Assembly (NCBI GenBank): GCA_958430865.1
Contig: CAUDNR010004297.1
Location: 1-34,587, forward strand
Length of the DNA stretch: 34,587 bases
Direction of reading: 5' to 3'
From: Entrophospora sp. SA101
Lineage: Eukaryota; Glomeromycota; Glomeromycetes; Entrophosporales; Entrophosporaceae
The first letter of the stretch is position 1. Each line of letters begins with the position of its first letter. The position numbers were made by a program, and so were the translations under genes. Shown piece by piece: positions 11,460 to 22,025 of the stretch. Under the pieces are notes generated by a model. It searched no databases. It saw only the letters and a program-made list of their open reading frames with translations, and had not been told where the DNA came from.

Positions 11460-11776
11460 TTAAATTGACACCTGCAAAATTTCTAATTCGTCAACCTGTC
11501 CTGTATTTGGCATTGCATCATCCACCCTGTAATAATTAAATGAAGGATGAAATTTATGTTGCTCAATGTGCCATTTAAAATAAGACACTTATAAAGATTT
11601 CGAATCATTGATGCCATCAGATCGCTTACCATCAATAACCTCGAATATTGACATCTCTATAATCTTTTTCAAATAAATCACCATTAGAAGATACATGACA
11701 AATTTCTTCTGTATCTCCAACCTCTACAGATTGTTGAGTCTCTTGAACAGAATTATATCTTTCAACTACTTTTCAA
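11460..11776 (-). pseudogene. Broken copy of an unidentified protein-coding gene (C-terminal part)
   Basis: On the minus strand a frame begins near 11776 and reads VVERYNSVQETQQSVEVGD, then EICHVSSNGDLFEKDYRDVN. After one frame change near IRG it continues as IDGKRSDGINDSKSL, a single in-frame TAA, then VSYFKWHIEQHKFHPSF and VDDAMPNTGQVDELEILQ, ending at the stop at 11460-11462. The composition is that of real protein, unlike the surrounding AT-rich frames. One frameshift plus one stop in about 315 bp is the pattern of a decaying copy. I have an impression of similar C-termini recurring in Glomeromycotina proteomes, but this is memory and unverified. No function can be given. Confidence 0.5.
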
Positions 11777-13479
11777 GATCATACTCTTATATTAAGGCAA
11801 AAATGACTTTTCCACATTCTCTTGTATTGGATTAGCAAATAAGTAATGATAAAAAAATATCCCTGATAAAACTATTAATACATGTTGCAGCATGAAAAAT
11901 ATACCTAATGCTAGTTGTTAAGCATCGGCTCAATATCCTCAGCGAATCGCTGGAGTTACAGCAAAGTGTATAGAATAGGTGATTTGTTCTCATCAACAGA
12001 AAAAAATTTATTTCAGACTAGCTATTGAGTATGGATTGAGGTTCTCACCGGAAAGGTGCCAATACCACCAATGAAATCAGCTCTAAAGAAAATACGGCTA
12101 TTGAATGGTGCACGTACATGGGGTTGCTAATCCATTCTACTCAAAACCTAAATTGTTGGTGGTTGCTGTAAAAAAACCATATTGTATAAGCTATTTGCTG
12201 AAAGTAGATGGAATAGATGGTGCAAATCTTTTTTTTAAAAAGTAATTGCTAGTTTATTCTCCCTTATTTATTTTCATTTATATATTCATTGACATATATA
12301 TATTAAAATTTGAAAACAAAGGAAGATTCAAAGACTGGACTTTTTTCAGAGAACCGAATGACTAGTTTTTAAATGTGGTCTCGAAACCGGTCAAAGTCTG
12401 GTTAAGTGTCATAGAATAAAAATAACCATGAATTTTTATTTATTTATTATACATCCAAACCTAAAATGTGATTATTTATATACAAAATGGTCGCAAAGAC
12501 GATTGCAACCAGATGTCGTAATCGTTTTTGATGAAATTTTGACTGCAACCATCAAAAGTAACCTTAACTCGTACACGGTATATAAAACAATTTTTGTCCG
12601 CGTTATTTAATAATATTAATATTAATATTAATATTGAGTTTTAATTGTGTGCTAAAAAAATCATTTGAAATATTTTCGGTTTGTAGCCAATAAAAACTAC
12701 AAATTATATTCAGGAAGAAATTCTCCTAAAAACAGTCAGTTAGTTCTAATACTCGCAGCAGAATAACACCGAAAGTTAGTTAACAGTAATAATGATTAAT
12801 TAATTAATTAATAATGGTGAACCATCAGTTAATGATAATAATGAATTATTGAATAATAATTATTATAATAGTAGTATTAATAGCAATAGTAATGTTAATA
12901 GTCATTATCAGTTAACGATAATGATAGTAACTTGGTAATAGTGAACCATTAAATACATAAATAATAGTAACTGTAATAACAATAACAATAATAATAATAA
13001 TGGAGTAATGATAGCGAGTAATTAGACAATAATAATAATAATGGTGAACTATTTGATTATAGTAATTTTAACCGGCTAGGAATTTTTCATTGGATGACAT
13101 CCACTAAATAAAATTTTGCTAATTTTATAAATAAACGAATATAGATTAGATAAGAGCTTCACGCGAACTACTATCGTTACAATATTTACAATTTGTATCA
13201 TATTTTCCAGGAATCTTCCATCGCCTTTATTAAGTGCCCGTACAATTTTTCGAGCAGAATTATTATTATTTGTCATGCTTAATAAATTAACAAACAATTT
13301 CGATTTGCGATTTTTGGTTTCAACCAATGCTATGATCGGAAACTAGTTTATGATGTGATGGGGTTTAGTTTAGGCTTGGTGTAGATTCTTCTCTGAAACT
13401 GTTTAAGGAATTCAAAAGGGTTTAGTATTAGAGCTACAGCATTGATTTTCGATTTCGATTTTCGCTAATACTAATACTA

Positions 13480-13935
13480 ATACTAAGGGTATTTCAATTT
13501 CGAAAACTAGTTATTTTTTCGATTTTCTCTATTGAATTTCGCCACATGATTGAATCACTTGTTAAATTATAGTTATTGGCAGAAGAGAAATTAATTTAAA
13601 GGACTAAAACCGAAATCGAAATTACATTCGAAAAGTAAAAATAAATCCAAATTAACATAGAATTCTAGAAATTGCACTTTTTCTTCTCTAGATACTTTCG
13701 AACAAGGCAAATGAGTATAGAAATTCGATATTGAATGAATTTCGTCGCCATGTATGAGTCTATATTAAATTGCACCACATCACCCTTTTGAATCCGACAA
13801 ATAAAAGATTCCGAGTTGTAAAATCATTAGTTTAAGAGCTCAGAAGCAAAATATTTTTATAATGATTTCAATTTTGAAAATTAATGTCATTTTTTCGAAA
13901 GTTTCTTAATTGAACTTCGCACCACACCCAGAAAT
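13480..13935. repeat. Diverged direct repeats (TTTCAATTT-CGAAAA ... ATTGAATTTCGC)
   Basis: At 13480-13560 the order is TTTCAATTTCGAAAAC, TATTTTTTCGATTTTC, ATTGAATTTCGCCACATG. A similar order recurs at about 13862-13935 (TTTCAATTTTGAAAAT, CATTTTTTCGAAAG, TTGAACTTCGCACCAC). A shorter relative lies near 13725-13790 (ATTGAATGAATTTCGTCGCC). Divergence is substantial. They may be old copies of one repeat or a decayed local duplication. Confidence 0.35.
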
Positions 13936-14603
13936 ATCGATCTTTCTTATTGTTAACATTATTATATTAATATATTTATTTATTTTATCAAGCCATTTAT
14001 TTTATCATAATTTAATTTTTATTTGTTATTTTATGTAGCATCAGGATATTTTTCGCAAATTCACAATTATTACATACGTAAGTTTACAAAGTAGAAGTCC
14101 TCTCTAATGAAACAATAAAAATACAACAAGTTTCAACTTGGAAACTAATCAAATCATACCCAAAACTATTTGCAATTCAGTTTGATCCTCATAGCTATAG
14201 ATGGGCCTAAATTAACACATTTTGACGATGCGATGTCTAAATATAAATTAATTAGACAATTTAACAATATACAAATCGGTTATTTTTTGTGAAAATTTGC
14301 GTATATTTTCCAAACTTGATTAAACCGTGTCAATATTCCTTGAATATCGCAGCTATTTATATTATTTGGACCATTACTTTAGACATTCTAAAACCAATTT
14401 GATTAGACGTCCATAATAAATAACCTATTATTTCATTCTCCCAGTGACATGATGAAATCTGTTACACTAAGACTAGTCAAAGAACCCAAAATTTGGAATT
14501 GAAATCGTTCAAAAATTCTAAATCTGGTTTCAATCCGGTTTTGTAATCTAGAATCCGGATTATCAAAACTTAATATTAATATATACTAAAATATGTTTAT
14601 ATA

Positions 14604-14605
<2 letters not shown>

Positions 14606-14640
<35 letters not shown>
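14606..14640. repeat. TA-dinucleotide microsatellite upstream of the GH15 gene
   Basis: A long TA run ends about 85 bp upstream of the proposed GH15 start codon. It may sit in the promoter or 5' UTR, but no specific element is recognisable. Confidence 0.8.
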
Positions 14641-14641
<1 letters not shown>

Positions 14642-14723
14642 ATATTGTATATACAAATTTGGAAACCATGCAGATTCGTGATAAAAAAATTTATATAAAG
14701 CATAATAATATTTCCAATAAAAA

Positions 14724-17397
14724 ATGTTAAAAAATATAAAAAATATGTCGAACGGAGGAGAAATTAAGCCAACTGTCCGTGAAAGGTATAATAATAATAA
14801 TTATAATAATTATCAAATATTTTTATAAAAGTATTTATTTATTATCATAATAGAGGTTATATGCCCATTGAAAACTATGGAATGGTTGGAAATCTTCGAA
14901 CAATAGCATTATGTAGCACTGATGGATCTATTGATTTCTTTTGTTATCCAAAATTTGATAGCCCTTCAATTTTTGCTAGAATCTTGGATAGCAAGAAAGG
15001 CGGTGAGTATTCATTTATTCATTTCTTCGATAAAACATATGACGATCTTTAGATGATCATGCGCAATAATAAATATACCATACACGCCCTCTCTTCTTAT
15101 ATAATAAATAGGTCATTTCTCAATTGCACAAAGTAAATACTCAAGCGTTAAACAACAATACTTACCCAATTCGAATATTTTGTCAACAAGATTTCTTGAT
15201 GAAGAAGGAGTGTCTGAAATCATTGATTATATGCATATTCCAGAAAAAAGTCATGGAAATTCTACTCATAAGCCATTATTGCCTTGGTTAGTTCGTAGTT
15301 TGACTGCTGTACGTGCTGAAGTTGATTTTCATGTTGAATTGTTTCCAGCATTTAATTATGCACTTGATCCACATACAATAGAAATATTAGATAATAAGAT
15401 AAATTCATATACTGTTTCTGATACTGTTACCACCATTACTGATGAAAATAATTCTTATGTAGGAGACAAAAAAGTCAGATTTAATTCTGAAAATTTTTGT
15501 TTAGAGTTGAGATATGTTGTTGGAAATAAAGGATGTGTTAATAATGAATTACCAACAATTAATTTTGAATTAGTTGATAATAAATATGATGACAATGATA
15601 ATGGGGTAAGTGGTGGTAGTAGTGGTGTAGTTATGGATTTTTGTTTAAAAGAAGATCAAGAAGTTATTTTTATTTTGCGTGAAGTTCCCAATTTTTCAAA
15701 AAGTCAAGATCAAGAAGCAGAACAAAAGTTAAAATTTAAATTAATAGATCCACCTTTAAGTTATGAATTAATGAAATCATTGTATAAAATTACTTTAAGC
15801 TATTGGCAAAACTGGATTGGTCAATCAACATATAAAGGTAGATGGAGAGAACATGTTCATAGAAGTGCATTAGCATTGAAATTGTTGACTTATGAACCAG
15901 TAAGTTTATATTAGATAGTGTAAATATTTATATTTTTACAAATTAATCACCAAGTATATTAATATTTTTTACTTTATATATAAAAAGACTGGAGCAGTTG
16001 TTGCATCACCTACATTTGGTCTCCCTGAAGGTTTTTTTTACAATTTTTATTAATCAACCAAGTTATTCAAATTAATGATTATTATATATTGTAAAAATAT
16101 AGCAATAGGAGGACCAAGAAATTGGGATTATAGATATACATGGATTAGAGATTCAGCATTTACATTTTATGCATTGATGAGATTAGGAATGACAGAAGAG
16201 GCTAAATCTTATATGAAATTTATGGAGGAAAGATGTCATAATTTGGATGATAACAAGTCATTAAATATAATGTATAGTATAGATGGAGAGGAAAAATTGA
16301 CAGAGATTGAATTGAATCATTTAGATGGATATCGTTCATCCAAACCAGTACGGATAGGTAATGGAGCATATGATCATTTACAACTGGATATTTATGGAGA
16401 ATTTATGGATGCAATGTATCTTTATAATAAATATGGCAGTCCAATTGGTTATGATATGTGGGTCACTGTAAGACGATTGGTCAATTTTGTGTGTTCTAAT
16501 TGGGACCAAGAAGATATGAGTATTTGGGAAGTTAGAGGTCAAAAACAAAATTTTACTTATAGCAAAATTATGTGCTGGGTTGCAGTTGACAGGGGGTTGA
16601 GATTAGCAGAGAAAAGAATGTTTCCATGCCCAGATCGTAATAAATGGTTAGATGTTAGAGATAAAATATATGAAGAGGTAATGACAAAAGCCTGGAATCC
16701 AGAAAGGAAAATATTTACACAATCATATGAATCAAAGGACGATTTGGATTCAAGTGTATTGATTATGCCTTTAGTTTTCTTTATTAGTCCAAATGATCCA
16801 AGATTTCTAAGTACAGTTGAACAAATTTTATTACCACCCCAACATGGTATTTGGATTTTATATATATGTGCATGTGTGCAAATATATGATTATTGATTAA
16901 TGTAATTTTTTATAGGAGGTTTATTGGCAAATAATCTTGTATATAGATATAATCATGAGAAAACAGATGATGGTAAATTTTTTTAAATAAATTTATATGA
17001 ATAAAAATTAAAGTTAAATTAAAATTAAACTTGATTTTTTTTTTAGGATTGGAGGGAAAAGAAGGGTCATTTTCAATGTGTACATTTTGGTTAGTTGAAG
17101 CATTGACAAGAGGAGGAAAATACGAAAAGAAATTATTGGAGAAAGCAGAGCTTTTATTTGAACAAATGATCAGTTATAGTAATCATCTAGGATTGTATAG
17201 TGAAGAGATTGCTGTATCTGGTGAATCACTGGGCAATTTTCCTCAAGCATTTACACACATTGCTTTTATTAGTGGTAAGAGCATTAATTAATTGATCTAA
17301 TTGGTGAATTGATTAGTAGAACTGATTATTAATTTATAATGATTTTTTTGTAGCTGCATTCAATTTGGACAGAGTTTTAAATGAAAAAAGAAAATAA
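14724..17397 (+). CDS. GH15 glycoside hydrolase (glucoamylase/trehalase-like), cytosolic
   Basis: Eight exons keep frame for 704 aa: 14724-14785, 14854-15002, 15112-15899, 15988-16030, 16103-16846, 16916-16972, 17047-17274 and 17354-17397. The N-terminal domain opens with [18 protein letters not shown], then [21 protein letters not shown], the signature of the beta-sandwich domain found in bacterial-type GH15 proteins. The (alpha/alpha)6 catalytic domain has [26 protein letters not shown] with a likely catalytic acid at about E490, and [21 protein letters not shown] with a likely catalytic base at E667/E668. No signal peptide or starch-binding domain is present, so it is probably intracellular, unlike secreted fungal glucoamylases. 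The family includes glucoamylases, glucodextranases and trehalases, and the sequence alone does not choose among them. A second start (MSNGG, 14745) would shorten it by 7 residues. Confidence 0.9.
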
Positions 17398-17436
17398 TAA
17401 AAAATAATTAAATTAAGAACTTAAAGGAATTATTTA

Positions 17437-19507
17437 TTAATGATGATGTTTGTTATTGATCGTTAAGCTTGCAATTGAATTTGGTATTGAGCACACCCAA
17501 ATATTATTATTACTATCATTATTACTATCATGATTATCATCACCAATAATTATTCCATTTTCACTAGTTGCACCAAAACAATTATTATAAACAATGTTAT
17601 TGTCACCACCATCACCTTTTTCTTTGTCATTATTAATATCATCCAATTCATCTGATTGATATTTAAATATCATTTTCTTAATTTCATTTTTTTCTTTTGT
17701 TAATACAAATTTTTTTTCATATTCATTATTTAAAATTGATTTTCTTTGATTTTTTTTAACATAAAAAAACTAAATAAAAAAAAGAAAATTAATCAATTAT
17801 AAAAAAAAAAAATGAAAAAATATAAAAATAAACAAACTTACTTTAACATATTGTCCAACTTTTAAATCTTTTATAGTATCAATAGCCATATTTTCTTTTG
17901 CAGGATCTCCACTTAAAATCTTTTTAATCTCAATGGATTTCTCATTCTATTTCATAAATAAACAAATAATATTATATCAAATGAATAAAAAATGTACTCC
18001 ATTAAAATTTTCCTAAGAGAAAAATAATAATAAATAATTACTTGGAATACATCATCATAAATTCCTAAATAAAAATCAGTTTCTTTTGAATATTTTTTAT
18101 CATTATCATCATAATTTGATTGTTGTAGGTTTTGTAAAAACAATTTTGTAGGATTTTTTCCATTCAATTCCAAAATTATATTGCCTCTGCATCTGTATTA
18201 AATAGCATTTATTAGCACATATTTAATTATAAGTGTATATATATATATATATATATATACACAGTATGATGATTTATTTATTAATTATTTAGCACCTTGT
18301 TATTTTTAAATGTTCACCTATTGGACATAATGATTGATGTAAAATATCAAGTTGAGGTTTTTTATTTACTGGTAAAGAAGAAGTGCTTGTACTTGTAGTT
18401 ATTGCTAATCCAACAAGTCCTCTTGACAATATATTATTATTATAAAATATAGTAAACGGCCTTCCATTTACAAATGGTGTGGAACTTCTATTTGACATTT
18501 TAATTGAGTGAGTGGATGTGTGAATGCGATTTATTTGATAAGTCATTAATCAATCTTTTCTTACCCAATGATTCCCAGCTATTCTCAACTAGACTTTATA
18601 ATTAATCAAAATCTAACAACAATATCAATAAAATAATAATAATCAAATTTACCTTTTTACTATTAGGAAAGTGATGATCCAATGATTCAAAGAAATAATA
18701 AGGTTCAGAATCTGATATTAAAAGGAAAAAATCTGGACTTTTTTTATTGTATGTGAATAAATTAAAAATATATTATACAAACAATATAAACTAATAGTTA
18801 TATATTAATTCAAATCAATCAATAAGCTTAATTAATAAATTATACCTTGAATCAGTTGCTTGCTTCAGAGATTTCAATTCATCAGGAAGTTCAAATTTAT
18901 TTGGAATTGTGGAGATTGATTGGAACATGTTTAAATCAAACAATTTTGTCTCTAACTCCTTTTCAATCTTTAATTCTTCAGGATTAAACCATCTTCCAAT
19001 GGATTTTGTTTTAAATCGAGGTTTTGGCAAATAACAATCATTATTATTACTATTATTATCTGAAAAACCAATTATTTTATTATTATCGTTATTTTCAATT
19101 CTTCCTTCTTCCCCTATACTTTTTCTTTTTCTTTCCATAGTGATATACATTGCTAATCCATTTTTCCAATTAAAATTGCCATCATGCGAAGATGATGTTA
19201 ATATTTTATCAACAACACATCCAATTAAAATCCCAGGTTTAATTTTTGATGAATAAAGATAGTTAGGGATCAATTCAAGTTCCTTTGAATCATAATTTTT
19301 TGAGGCTAAAACTACTACTACATTTGAACCATAATTATTATCATCTGATGTCAATGAAGGAGATAATGAATCAATAATTAAGTCAAGTGCTTTAATAGCT
19401 GATGGATTCTGTGAGTACAAAAATGTAGAAAATCCCTTCCGTCTAATAAATAAATTTTTTGACTTTTTAAAGATTGAAAATTTATTAAAAAATTTTATAT
19501 TATTCAT
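17437..19507 (-). CDS. FIST-domain protein (FIST_N plus FIST_C-like), possibly mitochondrial
   Basis: Seven minus-strand exons keep frame for 512 aa: 19507-18846, 18737-18653, 18578-18565, 18484-18296, 18192-18042, 17946-17842 and 17769-17437. FIST proteins are putative small-ligand sensor or signalling proteins. FIST_N-like marks are ALDLIIDSL, GILIGCVVDKIL, PDFFLLISDSEPYYFFESLD and the conserved LGIIGSTPFVNGRPFTIF (about 250-267), which is read correctly only if the 14-nt third exon is included. FIST_C-like marks are IILELNGKNPTKLFLQNL (about 322-339), CFGATSENGIIIG and IWVCSIPNSIASLTI near the C-terminus. The first 35 residues are basic and hydrophobic (FFNKFSIFKKSKNLFIRRKG, then FST), which fits a mitochondrial presequence. 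Asn/Asp-rich inserts break the domain. The stop is 39 bp from the stop of the convergent GH15 gene. Family assignment is from motif memory. Confidence 0.7.
18237..18260. repeat. TA-dinucleotide microsatellite in a FIST-gene intron
   Basis: A short TA run lies within the intron between exons 4 and 5 of the FIST-domain gene. Confidence 0.8.
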
Positions 19508-20560
19508 AATTATTAGGTTTCACAAAAAAATTTATTGACATATGTATTAATATGGTGCAAATCACCTAGTCACACACATTACTACGCCACAACGACAATA
19601 TTAAAAAATCATGCTAAATTTCTTTTCTTGGAAGCTTTTTTGACTATCTAAACGTTAGTTTAAAATTGAATGGCCTATATAACAAAAATTTTGACTTGTT
19701 TCTGTTGTCCCATATAAAATAATATTTTCACTGCGGTTGTAGGTTTATCTTTGCTGGTGTTGTTGATGTCTTGAACGCTTTAATCTTCCACTCATCTTTG
19801 TTTTGATTTTTAAAGTGTGGAGGTCGGAATTTGTTGATCATTATTACACTTTCGTTGACTTTTTAAAATCTTCAGATCAAGTCATATCCAGTGTTTGAAG
19901 GTAAGTTACCTTACAAACAAATTTTTGTATTAAATAACAACAAATAAAATAGGAATACAAACAACACATTGGTTAATTATTTTAAAACAATGAATGGATG
20001 AACAATTTGAAAATAGATCTCTAGATAAAGAAAAAAAATTATAATTTCTATTTTTGCCATTCAGCAAGACAAATTAAATAGTAACATTCATTCTATTAAA
20101 GAAATATAATTTTTTTCTATTAAAATTATCAAATAAACTTTACTTTTAGATGTAAAATCAAGCATAGATTATTGTTTAAAATTCTATCATCCAGCAATCA
20201 TCAATACCCATAAAGCTTTATTAGAGGCAAATCTTTAATGTAGCAATTTATTACTAATGAAGGAATCTATTTTTTAATATATAACTTTATGAAAATTGTA
20301 AAGGTAAATGTAGAGCAATGTTTATTTTCTATTATCAAAAAATTTGATCCTATTAATTCATGAGGTTTATTTAAGATAATGACTTTTTTATATATTAATT
20401 TACAAAATCATTTGTTTATATTGCAATCTAAGAAATACTTGACAGGTAGATCTAAAGTATGGCATTTTTATCAATTAGAAAATTGACATCTTCATTTTAA
20501 ATATTTATAATACTTCATTTAATAGATATGTATAGTCATGTTGTCAAAATTAAAGAGACA
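19508..20560. other. Intergenic DNA upstream of the FIST-domain gene
   Basis: The first part should hold the FIST gene promoter. Bases 19560-19920 are less AT-rich than the rest and end in a good donor-like site (GAAG then GTAAGTTACC near 19901), so an untranslated exon of an unannotated plus-strand transcript is possible. No coding frame is seen. The remainder to 20560 is AT-rich with nothing recognisable. Confidence 0.4.
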
Positions 20561-21290
20561 ATTGGAGTTGTGTGTGATGCATTGATGCAAGGTGCAATTC
20601 GTGACCATGACTCAATTCGTGATCATGACCCAATTCGTGTCTCAAGATGCAATTCATGATGCATGATGTAATTAATGCAATTAGTGGCTCAATTTATTAA
20701 GGACTTATGCACATACACATTAACATTACAAGAAAATTTGGTTGTCTACATGTTAATTACATGTAATACTGACAGGTGTAAATTATTATGGTTCATCAAG
20801 GAATCTGTCCATTTATCAATGAAAAACATACATACTCTATAACAAATCGAGACACAAGTACTTGATGCAACACATTTCCTAACTAATTTAGAGGAAATTG
20901 AAGATGGTGTTTTATTATCAGATGATGAATCTGATGATGTATCTCCTCAACATATTAGAATATTTGTAGGTGAAGAATTAAGGCGTGTGTTACAATTTGG
21001 GGTATATGTAAATATTTCTGATCAAATATTTGCTGACAGTTTTTTAAATTTAGAAGAAAATGATAATGGTAATGAAAATGTTGGAAATTATATTGAGATT
21101 CAAATTTTGATGTGAGTCAATTAGTAGATAACCTATTGAACAATCAGTGAGTTTTAATGACATGAAAATTTTTATATAAATATTTTGTTACTAATTCATG
21201 TGTTATGAATTACAAATTGTGTTTTGAGTCATGATTGCATCCTGCGTCACAAATTGCATCTTGAGTCAGTTGCATTCAGTTCACATATAT
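20560..21290. mobile_element. Foldback-like element with inverted arrays of an 18-19 bp unit
   Basis: The left end carries about four tandem copies of an 18-19 bp unit: CAATTCGTGACCATGACT at 20595, CAATTCGTGATCATGACC at 20613, and variants at 20631 and 20650. The right end (about 21205-21280) carries related units in the opposite orientation; read on the minus strand they are CAACTGACTCAAGATG, CAATTTGTGACGCAGGATG and CAATCATGACTCAAAACA. Inverted arrays of short direct repeats around a unique core are the layout of foldback-type or MULE-like non-autonomous elements. The core has an open frame at 20843-21115. Exact ends and a target duplication could not be fixed. Confidence 0.45.
20843..21115 (+). 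pseudogene. Unidentified coding fragment inside the foldback-like element
   Basis: A 90-codon frame open from the stop at 20840-20842 has protein-like composition: TNLEEIEDGVLLSDDESDD, then HIRIFVGEELRRVLQFGVYV, then an acidic tail with NLEENDNGNENV. There is no usable start codon, so it would be an exon remnant or the 3' part of a lost gene, perhaps the element's own. I do not recognise the family. Confidence 0.35.
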
Positions 21291-21440
21291 ATTATTATTT
21301 GAGTGCAATGATTTATTTATTTATATAATATAGTGGACGGATATGCATAGACATGCTTCACATATGTTGTATTATATATCATTTCCTATAAACATTTATT
21401 TAACTTTTACATCAAATAGAAATGGCTGCTGGTAATAGGA

Positions 21441-22025
21441 CCCCGCAAACTTCATAGATAAGTTACTGTCGCAGCTGGGTCAAATTCATATATAAATTAA
21501 ATTTTTTTTCAATAATTATAATAGGGTCAAATTATTTATAAATTTAAAAATTTTACAAATGTAACAAAGGGTCAATTAATTTAATGTTAGGGTCAATCTG
21601 TGGGTCAAATTATTATATTAAAAAGGTTGGTTAGGTTTAATAGGGTCAAATCTATTAGTAGTCAACGATTTAGGGATCCAAAAATTTTGCATAACAATTT
21701 TTTTTCTTCATTCAAAAAACAAAACAATACTTAATATATAGTAAATCTTTATATTAAAAAAAATTATTAAAATATATAAATTATAAAAATCAGTGAATTA
21801 TTATAATCGGTTGTTCAGTTAAGTCAATTGATTGGTAAAATTTAATTTCATTACAGTAGACAGTTTCAAAATTTTTAATAATAGTATATATTATGGGTCA
21901 AATTATGTTCTTTTTTCTAATGTTATTGCAAACCTTAGGGTCAAGTTATATATTAAATTGGTCCGGGTCAAATCATATAACAAACAGGAATTTTTGTTAC
22001 TGACCTATCTGTGAAGTTTGCGGGG
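21441..22025. mobile_element. 585-bp MITE-like element with GGGTCAA direct repeats
   Basis: The ends are inverted repeats. The left end starts CCCCGCAAACTTCA and the right end, read on the minus strand, starts with the same 14 bases; over the first 23 positions 21 agree. Inside are nine copies of GGGTCAA, all in plus orientation (21477, 21524, 21569, 21590, 21602, 21643, 21895, 21938 and 21965), mostly followed by AT. No transposase is encoded, so it would be mobilised in trans. A clean target-site duplication is not evident. The left flank reads ATGGCTGCTGGTAATAGG and the right flank resumes an open frame (SATVAFTANAIITNI), so it may have inserted in an old exon. Confidence 0.6.

Larger units (their letters stand above)
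11777..14723. other. Relic-rich intergenic DNA upstream of the GH15 gene
   Basis: No intact gene is supported. Near 12010-12060 the plus strand encodes AIEYGLRFSPERCQY, faintly like a LINE reverse-transcriptase segment, but stops surround it. From 12780 to 13060 is an AAT/AAC-rich stretch with a 41-codon asparagine-rich frame at 12813-12938. Frames at 12428-12610 and 13076-13327 have no recognisable features. Diverged direct repeats lie at about 13480-13560, 13700-13790 and 13860-13935. A TA microsatellite lies just upstream of the GH15 start. Confidence 0.5.

Noticed and set aside
12010..12060. AIEYGLRFSPERCQY resembles a LINE reverse-transcriptase segment
   Set aside because: Only about 15 residues with stops on both sides and no catalytic YxDD-type motif nearby. 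Too little to call an element.
12320..12420. Possible inverted repeat around AAGACTGG and GGTCAAAGTCTGG
   Set aside because: The two words do not pair over a useful length, so no element boundary can be defined.
12813..12938. Asparagine-rich 41-codon frame
   Set aside because: Explained by AAT/AAC trinucleotide repetition; no start, splice partner or conserved motif.
13076..13327. 83-codon minus-strand frame
   Set aside because: No recognised domain and no convincing splice continuation. Left uncalled.
14228..14412. Possible terminal repeats (GATGTCTAA ... TTAGACGTC)
   Set aside because: Only about nine positions pair convincingly. In AT-rich DNA this is weak.
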